From Rachicladosporium sp. CCFEE 5018 (lineage: Eukaryota; Ascomycota; Dothideomycetes; Cladosporiales; Cladosporiaceae): DNA of 64,000 bases. This document shows positions 11,901-20,505 of this stretch, one piece after another (positions within the stretch are counted from its first letter, which is position 1; each line of letters opens with the position of its first letter). The notes under the pieces are model-generated. The model saw nothing but the letters and a program-made list of their open reading frames with translations, did no database searches and was not told where the DNA came from. The translations under genes were made by a program, and so were the position numbers. The stretch is from NCBI GenBank assembly GCA_002077045.2, contig KZ111153.1:1021681-1085680 (forward strand), given 5' to 3'.

Positions 11901-12234
11901 CGACGCCTGCCGACGACAGCGCAGATCATGATGGGAGGAACTCCCTGCATACCTTGTCCACGAAGCTCGTCGGTCGTGCGCTGAAGGAAGGCGATATGGG
12001 CAAGAAGGAGCGTCTGCTGAACTTCGCCAAGGTATGTGCCTCACCATGTCGATGGTAGTCCGAGACTGATAGATCTTCCAGGTGCTCAACGATTCCCTTA
12101 TCAGCGCTCGCGAAGCTCAGATCTCTGCCGAGACCGCGCAGACTGCAGCTCGTAGTGCGCAGCTGTCGTACGAGATGACGATGAAGAGTGTGGCCATGCT
12201 TCAGCGGCTGGCTTCTAGTATGAACAGGGCTTGA
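8922..12234 (+). CDS. Uncharacterised Ser/Pro-rich fungal protein, 1049 aa
   Basis: Exons 8922-9350, 9408-11561, 11618-12031 and 12082-12234, joined by GT-AG introns of 50-57 bp with intact phase. The second acceptor could also be three bases earlier (9405), adding one Gln. The first 380 residues are disordered (many SP, TP and RSS motifs). A more ordered part around residues 420-520 contains TLLREANHEDTLISQ and KQDITRTLSLLEGKCG. After a long linker, the C-terminal 50 residues (LNDSLISAREAQISAETAQ onward) are predicted helix or coiled coil. I do not recognise the family. The SP/TP density hints at a phosphorylated regulatory or cytoskeletal protein, which is only a guess. An identical copy lies at 33504-36816. 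Confidence 0.75.
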
Positions 12235-13010
12235 AGATGGACACAGTGTGCAGATTCGTATCGTGTTGCTACCTGCAACTTCAGATGGTATTGCCCACAC
12301 GAGACCATTTGGAAGGAGAAGAGGGAGTACTGTACTTGTATTTCTGCTGGCGGATGGAACTGCGCAGCATGATACCCTGTATTCTAGATGGACATTGTAC
12401 TACAGACAGGCTCTCGGAGCCTTCCTGGGCGCAAGCAGCAGTTTCAATACGCAAGAGGTCTGTCTCTACACGTGCTGATCAGTAAGGTAGTCCCCCTCGC
12501 ATCGTAGCTCAATAGCGAAACGATGCTTCGAGTCTCAGGGTGTTAAGCCTCCACTTCTCCAAAGCTTTGAAAGACTCCTGACCTACCATGATACACGTGC
12601 AAAGGTGAGTCGGTCGCTCGGTTACCTGGTTGAGTGAAAGCAGGATCCTGTGAGCAAGTCACTGGACATGGAACCCTCGCGATCACAGCGTTAGAGCGCT
12701 TGAACGTTGTGGTCGGGGTCATACGACCGCAACCCATGTTTGAGACCTTTGGATAAGGGAGAGGAGGTTTGAGTGGCCGTAGCCCGATCGCTAGATGTCT
12801 AAGTACGGCACCCTGGTTCTCTCACAAGGCTCGTGTTTCCTGGAACTCCAGCACACGAGTCCCCGAGGTCTATCGAACTGCGAAGAGGCAGTACACCGTC
12901 TCGTCCCGTTTCGTCTCATCTTGGCGTTCGCTTCCCTCGACACCCACTCGCAAAAAGACCACATGAGCAAAAGATAAGCACTCAGTGAGTACTTGTGTGC
13001 TAGAATGGGA
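12235..13010. other. Intergenic, no gene seen
   Basis: Short overlapping ORFs only. The stretch contains the 3' flank of the 1049-aa gene and the downstream side of the minus-strand tRNA gene. Repeated unchanged at 36817-37592. Confidence 0.4.
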
Positions 13011-13083
13011 TGGACAATGTAAGACTTGAACTCACGACCTCTTCCATGCTAAGGAAGCGCGCTACCAGCTGCGCCAATTGCCC
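13011..13083 (-). tRNA. tRNA-Ala (anticodon AGC)
   Basis: On the minus strand a 73-nt cloverleaf can be folded by eye. Acceptor stem GGGCAAT pairs with ATTGTCC (one G-U), discriminator A. The D arm is GCGC/GCGC around AGCTGGTA. The anticodon stem CTTCC/GGAAG encloses loop TTAGCAT with anticodon AGC. The T arm GTGAG/CTTAC holds TTCAAGT. There is no intron, and the CCA is not encoded, as in eukaryotes. Second copy at 37593-37665. Confidence 0.9.
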
Positions 13084-13485
13084 AGACATAATGGCGACCC
13101 AGAGATACATTATAATACTCTCGAGTAACTTTGGGCCCGAGCATGCGAGGGCAACCCAACGCTCACTGTCGAGACGTACGCCAAATTCGTCAGCTTGCCA
13201 GAAGAGCGTGCTGTGCTAGTAATAAGATGAACAGAGCGATTGTCCCATGCTATCATGGAGGAATTGGAGAGTGCAGCAAGAGAGGGGCGGCCAGTAAATT
13301 GTGAGGGCTGGTTCACCTGGCAAATAGCGGGCTCGGGAGCAAATTTGCGCACCTTCCTTCGAAGTTCAGCGCTTCCATTACCTGTCGCATTCTCCTTCCT
13401 AAGTAATTGACATCAACACCAGAACATCTCATATTTGATCCATACAAAGCTGCGCACGTCGCGATACAACGCGACAACAGCAGCC
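13084..13485. other. Intergenic: tRNA upstream flank and HMG gene leader
   Basis: About 400 bp without a credible ORF. It holds the upstream flank of the tRNA (minus strand) and the promoter of the HMG-box gene. Confidence 0.4.
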
Positions 13486-14712
13486 ATGGCACACGCGACG
13501 CCAGGCGAGAAGCGCCCGGTCTCTATCGACGTCGGCGAGTTCGTGCGCACTCGCGACGCGGTAAGTCGTGCTGTCCATGCAATGCGCCAAACGCGTCTCG
13601 AGTCGATGAATGGAGCTATACTGACGGCTCTGTAGCTCTCCACTGCATACATGTCACTGTCCACATCCATAGACCACGCGGTCAAAGCTTACATCGCCCA
13701 CACCAATGTCGTCCTCGCCGGCGACGCCGCCTTGGACGTCTCCTACCTTACCCAACCTTTCAACACTATCACATCCGCGCAGATCGCCCAGCTCGCCCTT
13801 AGTCATGGAACGAACGGCGCGATCGCGTTTCCAGCGGCGACGGTAGGTGCGGAAGACACAGATGGAAAGAAGAAAAAGAAGCGCGCCTACAAAGCTCGCG
13901 ATCCCAACGCGCCGAAGCGACCTCTCACAGCCTACTTCCGATTCCTGCAGGAGCAGCGACCAGGTCTGACAATCGAGATGGCGAAGGCGCGGGACGGCGC
14001 TGCCAGCAAACCGGGCGATCTCAGCAAGGAAGCCACAGAGCGTTGGCACAAGATGGCCAAGGAGGATCAGGAGCCTTACAAAGAGGCCTACAGAGACGCG
14101 CTGAAGGATTACGAGAAGGAAGTCGAAGCTTACAAGGCGAGCACTGGACTGCCGGTCGAAGATGCAGCATCGCCGGTAGATGAGGAGACGTTGATTCCTG
14201 GCATCACTGCGGCTGCTGCAGAGGCCGAGGATGAAGAGACCAGCAGCGACGACTCTTCTTCGGACGACGATGACGACGAGGAGGAAGAGGACGCGAAGCC
14301 AGTCATGCCGCCTCCTCCTCCACCCAAGGCTGTGAGTCCGGTGAAGAAGACACCAAAGTCGGCGTTGAACAAGACCGAGAAGGCCGCGCCTGTTGCAGCG
14401 TCACCTGCACCGCAGACGCCGAGGTTCAGCAGCATCAACCCCGGTGGTGCTCCACAGAGCGTGGCGAAGAGCTCGAGTCCTGAGATCGAACGCAAGCGCA
14501 AGGCGACTTCGGATGCTGTCGCTGATGGTGAAGAGGGCACGAAGAAGAAGCGAGGCCGGAAGACGAACGCTGCGAAAGCTGAGGAGGCGGCGGCTGCGGC
14601 TGCTGCTGCTGCTCCACCTGCGGCTGTACTGCCTAGCAGCGATGGCAGCGGTGATCTGAAGAAGGAAAAGAAGAAGAAGCGGAAGTCGGTCGTGGCTGGG
14701 TCAGATGCATAA
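13486..14712 (+). CDS. HMG-box chromosomal protein, 383 aa
   Basis: Exons 13486-13560 and 13636-14712 with a 75-bp GT-AG intron; the short first exon gives MAHATPGEKRPVSIDVGEF. An N-terminal helical region leads into a basic linker (KKKKKRAYKARDPNAPKRP) and one HMG box at about residues 114-190 (PLTAYFRFLQEQRPG ... ERWHKMAKEDQEPYK). A run of Asp/Glu/Ser follows near 220-245, then a Pro run, an Ala/Lys-rich tail with an Ala tract, and a final KKEKKKKRKS. Architecture resembles fungal Nhp10/HMO1-like proteins that bend DNA non-specifically; I cannot choose between them. Likely nuclear. The Ala tract and Asp/Glu run are simple-sequence DNA and prone to length change. Identical copy at 38068-39294. 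Confidence 0.85.
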
Positions 14713-15061
14713 GCCAGTGGTGGCACCACGATGCATCATAAAGGTCCCGCTGCACGCAAATAGAGATGTCGTGGGTGTTTCTGTTCGATTACGGTGCGCA
14801 GGCTGTTCAAGATACCTCTGGCGTTGGATGCACATATTGCCCGGTCTGGCGGCTGTTCAGGTACATGTAGGTCAGCTCCGATAAGGGAATTCAAGACCTA
14901 CTCACTTTCATGCAGGAGCTCTGCAAGCTCCACACCCCACTTCTCCTTCCCCATTCCCACATGGCTTTCAATGCTTAATTCCCATGTTTCCTTTCGCGTA
15001 ATAGTTTCCATGCCAAACAAACAATCGTGATTCTCACTTCTGAGTGAGCCCATCCGCCATC
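14713..15061. other. Intergenic: HMG 3' flank and urease promoter
   Basis: 349 bp without an ORF of interest. It contains one GATAAG at 14880-14885 and a CT-rich leader before the urease start. Confidence 0.45.
14880..14885 (+). promoter_or_regulatory. Possible GATA-factor site upstream of urease
   Basis: A GATAAG hexamer lies 177 bp before the urease ATG. Fungal nitrogen regulators of the AreA/NIT2 class bind this core and commonly control urea use. One hexamer occurs often by chance, so this is only a hint. The same site is at 39462-39467. Confidence 0.2.
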
Positions 15062-17205
15062 ATGAACCTCGCACCAAAGGAGATCGACAAGCTATTGATC
15101 TCCCATCTTGGATCTCTGGCACAACGCCGCCTGGCCAGAGGCGTGCGACTAAATCACACCGAAGCACTCGCGCTGATAGCCAGCGTCTTACATGAGCTCA
15201 TTCGCGATGGCAATCACACTGTTGCAGACCTCATGGCCTTCGGTCCCACGCTGTTGGGTCGAAGACATGTCCTACCGTCTGTTCCACACAGCCTAACAGA
15301 GCTGATGGTCGAGGGTACATTTGTCAATGGCACGTACCTGGTTACTGTGCACGATCCAATCGCTACGGATGATGGAGACTTGGAGAAGGCGCTGTACGGT
15401 AGCTTCCTGCCTGTTCCGGCTGCTGATAAGTTTCCCTGGCCACTCGAGGACATGACCCTGTTCGAGCCGGAGAAGCAGCCTGGAGCTATTGTAGCAGTGA
15501 AAGGCAATGCTGGGAAGATCGTTCTCAACGAGGGACGGAAACGCATCCGACTCAAGGTCACAAGCAAGGGTGATCGCCCGATCCAGGTTGGCAGTCATTA
15601 CCACTTCATCGAGACGAATCCGAAGTTGCAGTTCGATCGCATTCGAGCACACGGATATCGACTCGACATTGCTGCTGGGGCGAGCGTGAGGTTTGAGCCC
15701 GGTGACTCGAAGACTGTGACTTTGGTCCAGATCGCCGGGAACCAGGTAGTCAAGGGTGGCAACGGAATTGCCACTGGGAGTATCCATGATGAGTCCATTG
15801 CCAAGGACATCGTGCATCGCCTCAAGGAAGGTGGGTTCCTGCACGTTCATGAGCCTTTGGCAGATCAAAGACTGGATCCATTCACCATGCCGAGGGAAGA
15901 CTATGTGGCTATGTTCGGGCCTACCACAGGAGATCGAGTGAGGTTGGGCTCGACGGATCTTTGGATTAAGGTCGAGAAGGACATGACAGCTTACGGGGAC
16001 GAGTGCACGTTCGGTGGTGGCAAGACGATTCGTGATGGTATGGGTCAGGCGGTGGGTTGGGCTGATACGGAGTGCCTTGACACTGTCATCACCAATGCAT
16101 TGATCGTGGACTGGACCGGAATCTACAAAGCTGATATTGGTCTGAAAGACGGACTCATTGTCGGCATCGGCAAGGCTGGCAATCCGGACGTCATGGCCGG
16201 AGTCGACAAGGATATGGTGATTGGTAGTAACACCGACGTGATTGCTGGTGAGCACAGCATTGTGACGGCAGGAGGCTTTGACAGCCACATCCATTTGATC
16301 TGCCCTCAGCAAGCAATTGACGCTGCCGCATCTGGTATCACAACATTTCTTGGTGGTGGCACTGGACCGAGCACGGGAACCAACGCAACGACATGCACAC
16401 CGAGTGCTTCAATCATCAAGCAAATGCTGCAGGCTTTAGACACGATTCCACTGAACGTTGGAATCACCGGTAAAGGTAACGACTCTGAGCCAGGACCACT
16501 GCGAGAGCAAATCGCAGCAGGTGTGTGTGGACTCAAGCTGCACGAGGATTGGGGCACTACGCCTAAAGCCATCGATACTTGCCTAACAGTATGCGACGAG
16601 GAAGACGTGCAATGTCTGATTCACACCGACACTCTGAACGAATCTGGCTTCGTCGAGACGACGGTTGCGTCGTTCAAGGACCGCACAATACATGCCTACC
16701 ACACAGAAGGTGCTGGTGGAGGCCACGCTCCGGACATCATCTCAGTTGTGGAGCACGCGAACGTCCTTCCCAGTAGCACCAATCCCACGCGACCCTACAC
16801 AGCTAATACACTCGACGAGCACCTCGACATGCTGATGGTTTGCCATCATCTCTCGCGCAACATCCCTGAAGACGTAGCGTTCGCCGAGTCCCGGATCCGC
16901 GCCGAGACCATCGCAGCCGAAGACGTCCTGCACGACCTCGGGGCGATCAGCATGATGTCCTCTGACTCGCAGGCCATGGGTCGATGTGGCGAAGTCATCC
17001 TCCGCACTTGGAACACAGCCCACAAGAACAAAGTCCAGCGCGGCTCTCTTCCCGAGGACAAGGACACAGACGCCGACAACTTCCGCGTCAAACGCTACGT
17101 CGCCAAGTACACCGTCAACCCCGCCATCGCCCAAGGCATGTCCCACCTCATCGGCAGCGTTGAAGTCGGTAAGCTCGCCGACCTCGTGCTCTTCCCTCCT
17201 TCATC
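15062..17205 (+). CDS. Urease, 3' end lost in gap (copy A)
   Basis: Start at the ATG in context CCATCATGAAC. The sequence is the same as the complete urease at 39644-42220 up to the contig edge, giving 714 codons plus two bases. It already contains the nickel ligands and the catalytic region; the last 125 or so residues, including the C-terminal exon, are absent because contig A stops at 17205. This is truncation by assembly rather than a pseudogene: there is no stop or frameshift inside. Confidence 0.93.
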
Positions 17206-17305
17206 NNNNNNNNNNNNNNNNNNNNNNNNNNNNNNNNNNNNNNNNNNNNNNNNNNNNNNNNNNNNNNNNNNNNNNNNNNNNNNNNNNNNNNNNNNNNNNN
17301 NNNNN
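17206..17305. other. Assembly gap (100 N)
   Basis: Exactly 100 N, the conventional size for a scaffold gap of unknown length. It separates contig A, ending inside urease, from contig B. Contig C continues through the same urease point (41787) without interruption, so nothing biological marks this edge. Confidence 0.98.
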
Positions 17306-17970
17306 CAGGCTGAGACGGCGTGGTGCGATGATGATATCGATGCGCGGTCGTGGAGTGATCGGAACTAGATCGAGGAGACAGCGAGCAGTAGAATCTCGTG
17401 CAGAGCAGTCGAATAGCGAAAGGAGGTAATAGCACTCTGTCGGTGGTGCGCAAAGAGCGGTACATTTCACTCTCAAGGAGACCCCCCCTCACTAGCGCGA
17501 ATCCCTTCGCCAATTCCGCTGCGCCCCTCGTGGCTGCGGGCTGAGCACACGCCCAGAAAATCTTACAAACACGAGACTTTTCATGCACTGCAACATCACC
17601 TCATCAACACGAGCATTGTTAGATAGTGCCGCATCCAGGTACGTCGGATCGTCTCCTCTCTCCACACACGCATCACGATGATCCATAGAAACATTAGAAC
17701 CGTTGCGAATGAGCTTAGGCTTTGATCACACTCCTACCCGAACTGACATGCCTATTTACCAAGAAGAGGCGTACACGAGCATACAGCTCGGACAATCCAC
17801 TGACACGACTCCAGACGTCGAGCAGTACTGGCATTGCATGGTTCCGAACGACTCTATCTGCTCTGGCAGACAGAAAGGCCTCTGATCGCACCTCCTTCCA
17901 CCTTCCCAAATTGCTGCTCCGCTTCGCGACCGCCTCACAGCCAAGACGATCAAGTGCATTAAAAAGATAA
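17306..17970. other. Left edge of contig B, no gene identified
   Basis: An open frame from 17307 to the stop at 17367 (reading AETAWCDDDIDARSW) could be the tail of a gene entering from the gap, but it is too short to support. The rest has only chance-sized ORFs. It is the downstream flank of the minus-strand gene that follows. Confidence 0.35.
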
Positions 17971-18557
17971 TTATTCGCTCTTCGGCCAATGCTTGATGAT
18001 ATTTTGCAATTCATCTGCTTGCACCTGCATCGCATCCGCCATCTGCCCAAGTCCGTTGCCACGGGCATCGGCCGTCGTCAACTCACACTGGCCGCCGCCA
18101 TGGTTTGCAAGGTCTGTGGGTACGCCAGTGGTGATGCTCTTCGTACCTTCAATCGTGGGCACAACAAAGTTTGGGTTCATGGCGGCAGTACGGATCATCT
18201 CTTCTCGGTCGATCCTGCTTTCTAGAGTACGCTCGCCGTCACGCAGAGCGCTTTATTGCTATCGTCGTGTTGCTCCATATCGTCGACCCTGCTCCTGCCG
18301 GTCTTGACGTTCACGTCTTCCTGACTTCTTTCTCCCTTGCTACTCGTATGCACAACTGTCTCTCCTCCACACTTTCCAGCTTTCTGCACAATTAGCTCGC
18401 AGACCGCTAGCAAGTCCTTGACCTCATCATGTATCCACTCCACGTGCAACTTCGTCACACGATCGGCATTAGGCTGACAGGCGTTTGCGGCATCGACGAG
18501 GAGAGTATGGAAGTTGTGGAGGAGACGTTCGACACTGATATCCTCCAGCGTGTTCAT
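17971..18557 (-). pseudogene. Small uncharacterised gene with a frameshift near 18250
   Basis: The start ATG at 18557 opens MNTLEDISVERLLHNFHTLL, a helical region that runs to about DDMEQHDDSNKAL, after which the frame soon ends at 18222. The next frame continues directly as RDGERTLESRIDREEMIR, then TAAMNPNFVVPTIEGTK, to a stop at 17971. The two halves look like one acidic, helical protein of about 190 residues. Joining them needs one base more near 18250 or an intron; the only phase-compatible introns I find have poor splice sites (for example a donor GTGAAC with acceptor GGCGAG, 83 bp). So it may be a frameshifted pseudogene, a sequencing error, or an atypical intron. I do not recognise the family. 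Confidence 0.45.
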
Positions 18558-18946
18558 TATGTTGGCCGGTGAGTGTAGCAGAAGCAATGCAGTCCAATTT
18601 TCTAATAGAGCGTGCCTCTTGTGACATGGACTTCTGCAGGTGGAAGTGAAGGCGCTACAAAGGGCCACCAGCGCGCCTCTCGCATCTGCGGGTGTCTCCT
18701 GTCAAAGACTCGCGAACGCCAGAAGGCACGATCTCGGTTACAGTCAGGGAAGAGCTCAGCAGCCTATCTATACGAAAGTTGACTCCAGCCAACAACGATA
18801 CTGTGGTGAATATGAGTGAGTCCTACCAGCCTGCGGGACAGCCGTCACGATGAAGGAAAAGCCTCAACAAAGGAACCCATGAGTAACAACGTTTGATAGC
18901 TGGCCCACAGTGTTCACATCGCAACAGGCTCATTCAACTTCCCATC
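18558..18946. other. Intergenic, no gene seen
   Basis: Separates two minus-strand genes. No supported feature. It should hold the promoter of the gene ending at 17971 and the terminator of the one starting at 19573. Confidence 0.4.
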
Positions 18947-19573
18947 TCACGTCGACATTTTCGCGGGCATACCTTCAACCACTTCCGCCAATCCATCAGC
19001 AAGCTCCTTCATTGCCCTCTCTACGATCCCGAGAATATCCAGCAAGGCCTTGGCGTCGAAGTCGCGATGCAAATACTGAGGAAATACCTTCGCATGAGCC
19101 TGGAACTCTGCAGCAGCGCTGCTCAACCGCGCAAAGACCTGCTTCTCTGTAAAGGTGACGACTTTCTTGACTTTCTCCGCTGTCTGGCCCGTTGCGATAT
19201 CGGCTTGACTACCAGCAACTGGTGCTGCATCACTGTAGGGTTCCAAAGCAGCGCCAGTCCGCCGCTTCTTAGCAGGAGGTTCCCCCGCTCGCTTTTGTTC
19301 TGCGTCTGTCATGCTCTCACTGACTGGCCCATTACTCTTGGTCGCTTCGCCGCTGTGTCCCAGCTCGACCCGTAGCTTCAGTCGAATCTCTCGAAGCGTG
19401 GCCAGCGCTTTGTCAGTGCCATCTCTGATCTTCTCACAAGCTGCTGGCTCTATGACCGTCTGTGCCTTCTTCTTGGGTTTGCTGACGAGAGCGCTGCAGT
19501 CTGCATGCAGACCTTGCAGCTGCAGGCGTAGGTCGGTCAGGGTAGAGTCGATGGCAGGCGTGTGACGAGACAT
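18947..19573 (-). CDS. Uncharacterised 208-aa protein with coiled-coil character
   Basis: Single exon starting MSRHTPAIDSTLTDLRLQLQ. Two helical parts (residues 8-80 and 135-205) flank a charged linker with a basic nuclear-localisation-like PPAKKRRTG near residue 103. Two Lys-rich stretches occur (SKPKKKAQ and EKVKKVVTFTEKQVF). The composition and clean length argue for a real gene, likely nuclear. I cannot name the family. It lies in a run of four minus-strand genes from 17971 to 23058. Confidence 0.6.
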   Translation of the reverse strand: MSRHTPAIDSTLTDLRLQLQGLHADCSALVSKPKKKAQTVIEPAACEKIRDGTDKALATLREIRLKLRVELGHSGEATKSNGPVSESMTDAEQKRAGEPPAKKRRTGAALEPYSDAAPVAGSQADIATGQTAEKVKKVVTFTEKQVFARLSSAAAEFQAHAKVFPQYLHRDFDAKALLDILGIVERAMKELADGLAEVVEGMPAKMST

Positions 19574-19956
19574 AGTAAGCGGTGTGATCAGCGGATGATG
19601 GAGAGGCTGGAGAGGGCGAGAGTCGGATGAGATGATGAGGTAAAGTGAAGGTGAGTGGAAGATTCAAGATTCTAGTGGCGAACAACGACTTCACTAGATC
19701 TGGTGGACCGTCCGAGTTACAGAACTAGGTAATTCACTGGCTTTTTGCTTCTTGAAGGTCTTGTGATGGCGAGAGTGAGCATGGCAGGAAGATGTTTAGC
19801 TGTTCGCACGGAGTGCATCAAGGAGTACTGCTACATCATTAAGCCTAGACTGAGCGCCCTGGCGCTCGCGCCAATGATTTCGGCGGCGGCGTGGACACAT
19901 CAGTGTACGCTGTACGCACAATTGTCCACGACTTCCTTTCATCACTCATATTTCGC
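19574..19956. other. Intergenic, no gene seen
   Basis: 383 bp between two minus-strand ORFs; nothing recognisable on either strand. Confidence 0.4.
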
Positions 19957-20505
19957 CTAGTCGTCAAGATTCTCATAGTGCTCAGGCATACACCCAATCA
20001 ACTCCCCAAGTTCATCAGCCTCCTTCTGTAACCACTCCAAGACGATCTCCATCTCGGACTTCAGATCCACGTAGCTGAGGTGCTGACACCCTGCCACTTG
20101 CTGAGCTTCTTGCGTAAGCACCTCCCCGGGAGTCGAAAGATGAATCACGATCTCTTGGGCAGACGTGCAAGCAACACTGACATCGGATGCGCTGTCTTCG
20201 TCGACGCTCGGTTTGTGCAACAAAGGAACCACAAAATCTCCCGCGACGGCCAGAAGTCGCTGGTGTTCGGGACCAGACCATGTTACAACCTGTAGAAGTC
20301 TGTCGTGGTCCACTGTCGCCTGATCGCTGCTGTGCTCTGCCAGAATCAGCCTCGTCTCGTTTGAGAGCCCCTGAGATGTCTCGAGTGGTAGGTGGTTGGA
20401 GCAACTGTAGCAACACGAGGTGGCGCAGCAGCTGTATCGGATGATGGAGTCAAGTACCTGCCCTTGCGTTGGGGAAGGCATTCCGCGTTCAAGACTTTCG
20501 CTCAT
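19957..20505 (-). CDS. Uncharacterised 182-aa ORF, Cys-rich N-terminus, acidic body
   Basis: The frame starts MSESLERGMPSPTQGQ, has a Cys cluster (RYSCCATSCCYSCSN) and continues as an acidic helical protein ending MPEHYENLDD. Its ATG overlaps the TGA stop of the upstream ABC-transporter gene as ATGA (20502-20505), which is unusual for fungi. The true start could therefore be further downstream, or the Cys cluster could hide a short intron: a 47-bp stretch with an acceptor-like CATCTCAG precedes GGGCTCTC, though its donor GTGTTG is poor. I do not recognise the family. The downstream part from about residue 50 is the more convincing coding sequence. Confidence 0.5.
   Translation of the reverse strand: MSESLERGMPSPTQGQVLDSIIRYSCCATSCCYSCSNHLPLETSQGLSNETRLILAEHSSDQATVDHDRLLQVVTWSGPEHQRLLAVAGDFVVPLLHKPSVDEDSASDVSVACTSAQEIVIHLSTPGEVLTQEAQQVAGCQHLSYVDLKSEMEIVLEWLQKEADELGELIGCMPEHYENLDD

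Noticed and set aside
14590..14620. GCT/GCG repeat in the HMG gene as a possible microsatellite element
   Set aside because: It encodes an Ala tract in frame and is identical in both copies; simple low-complexity coding sequence.
15293..16312. 339-codon antisense ORF opposite urease (also at 39875-40894)
   Set aside because: Shadow of the urease frame; no motif, no start context, no introns.
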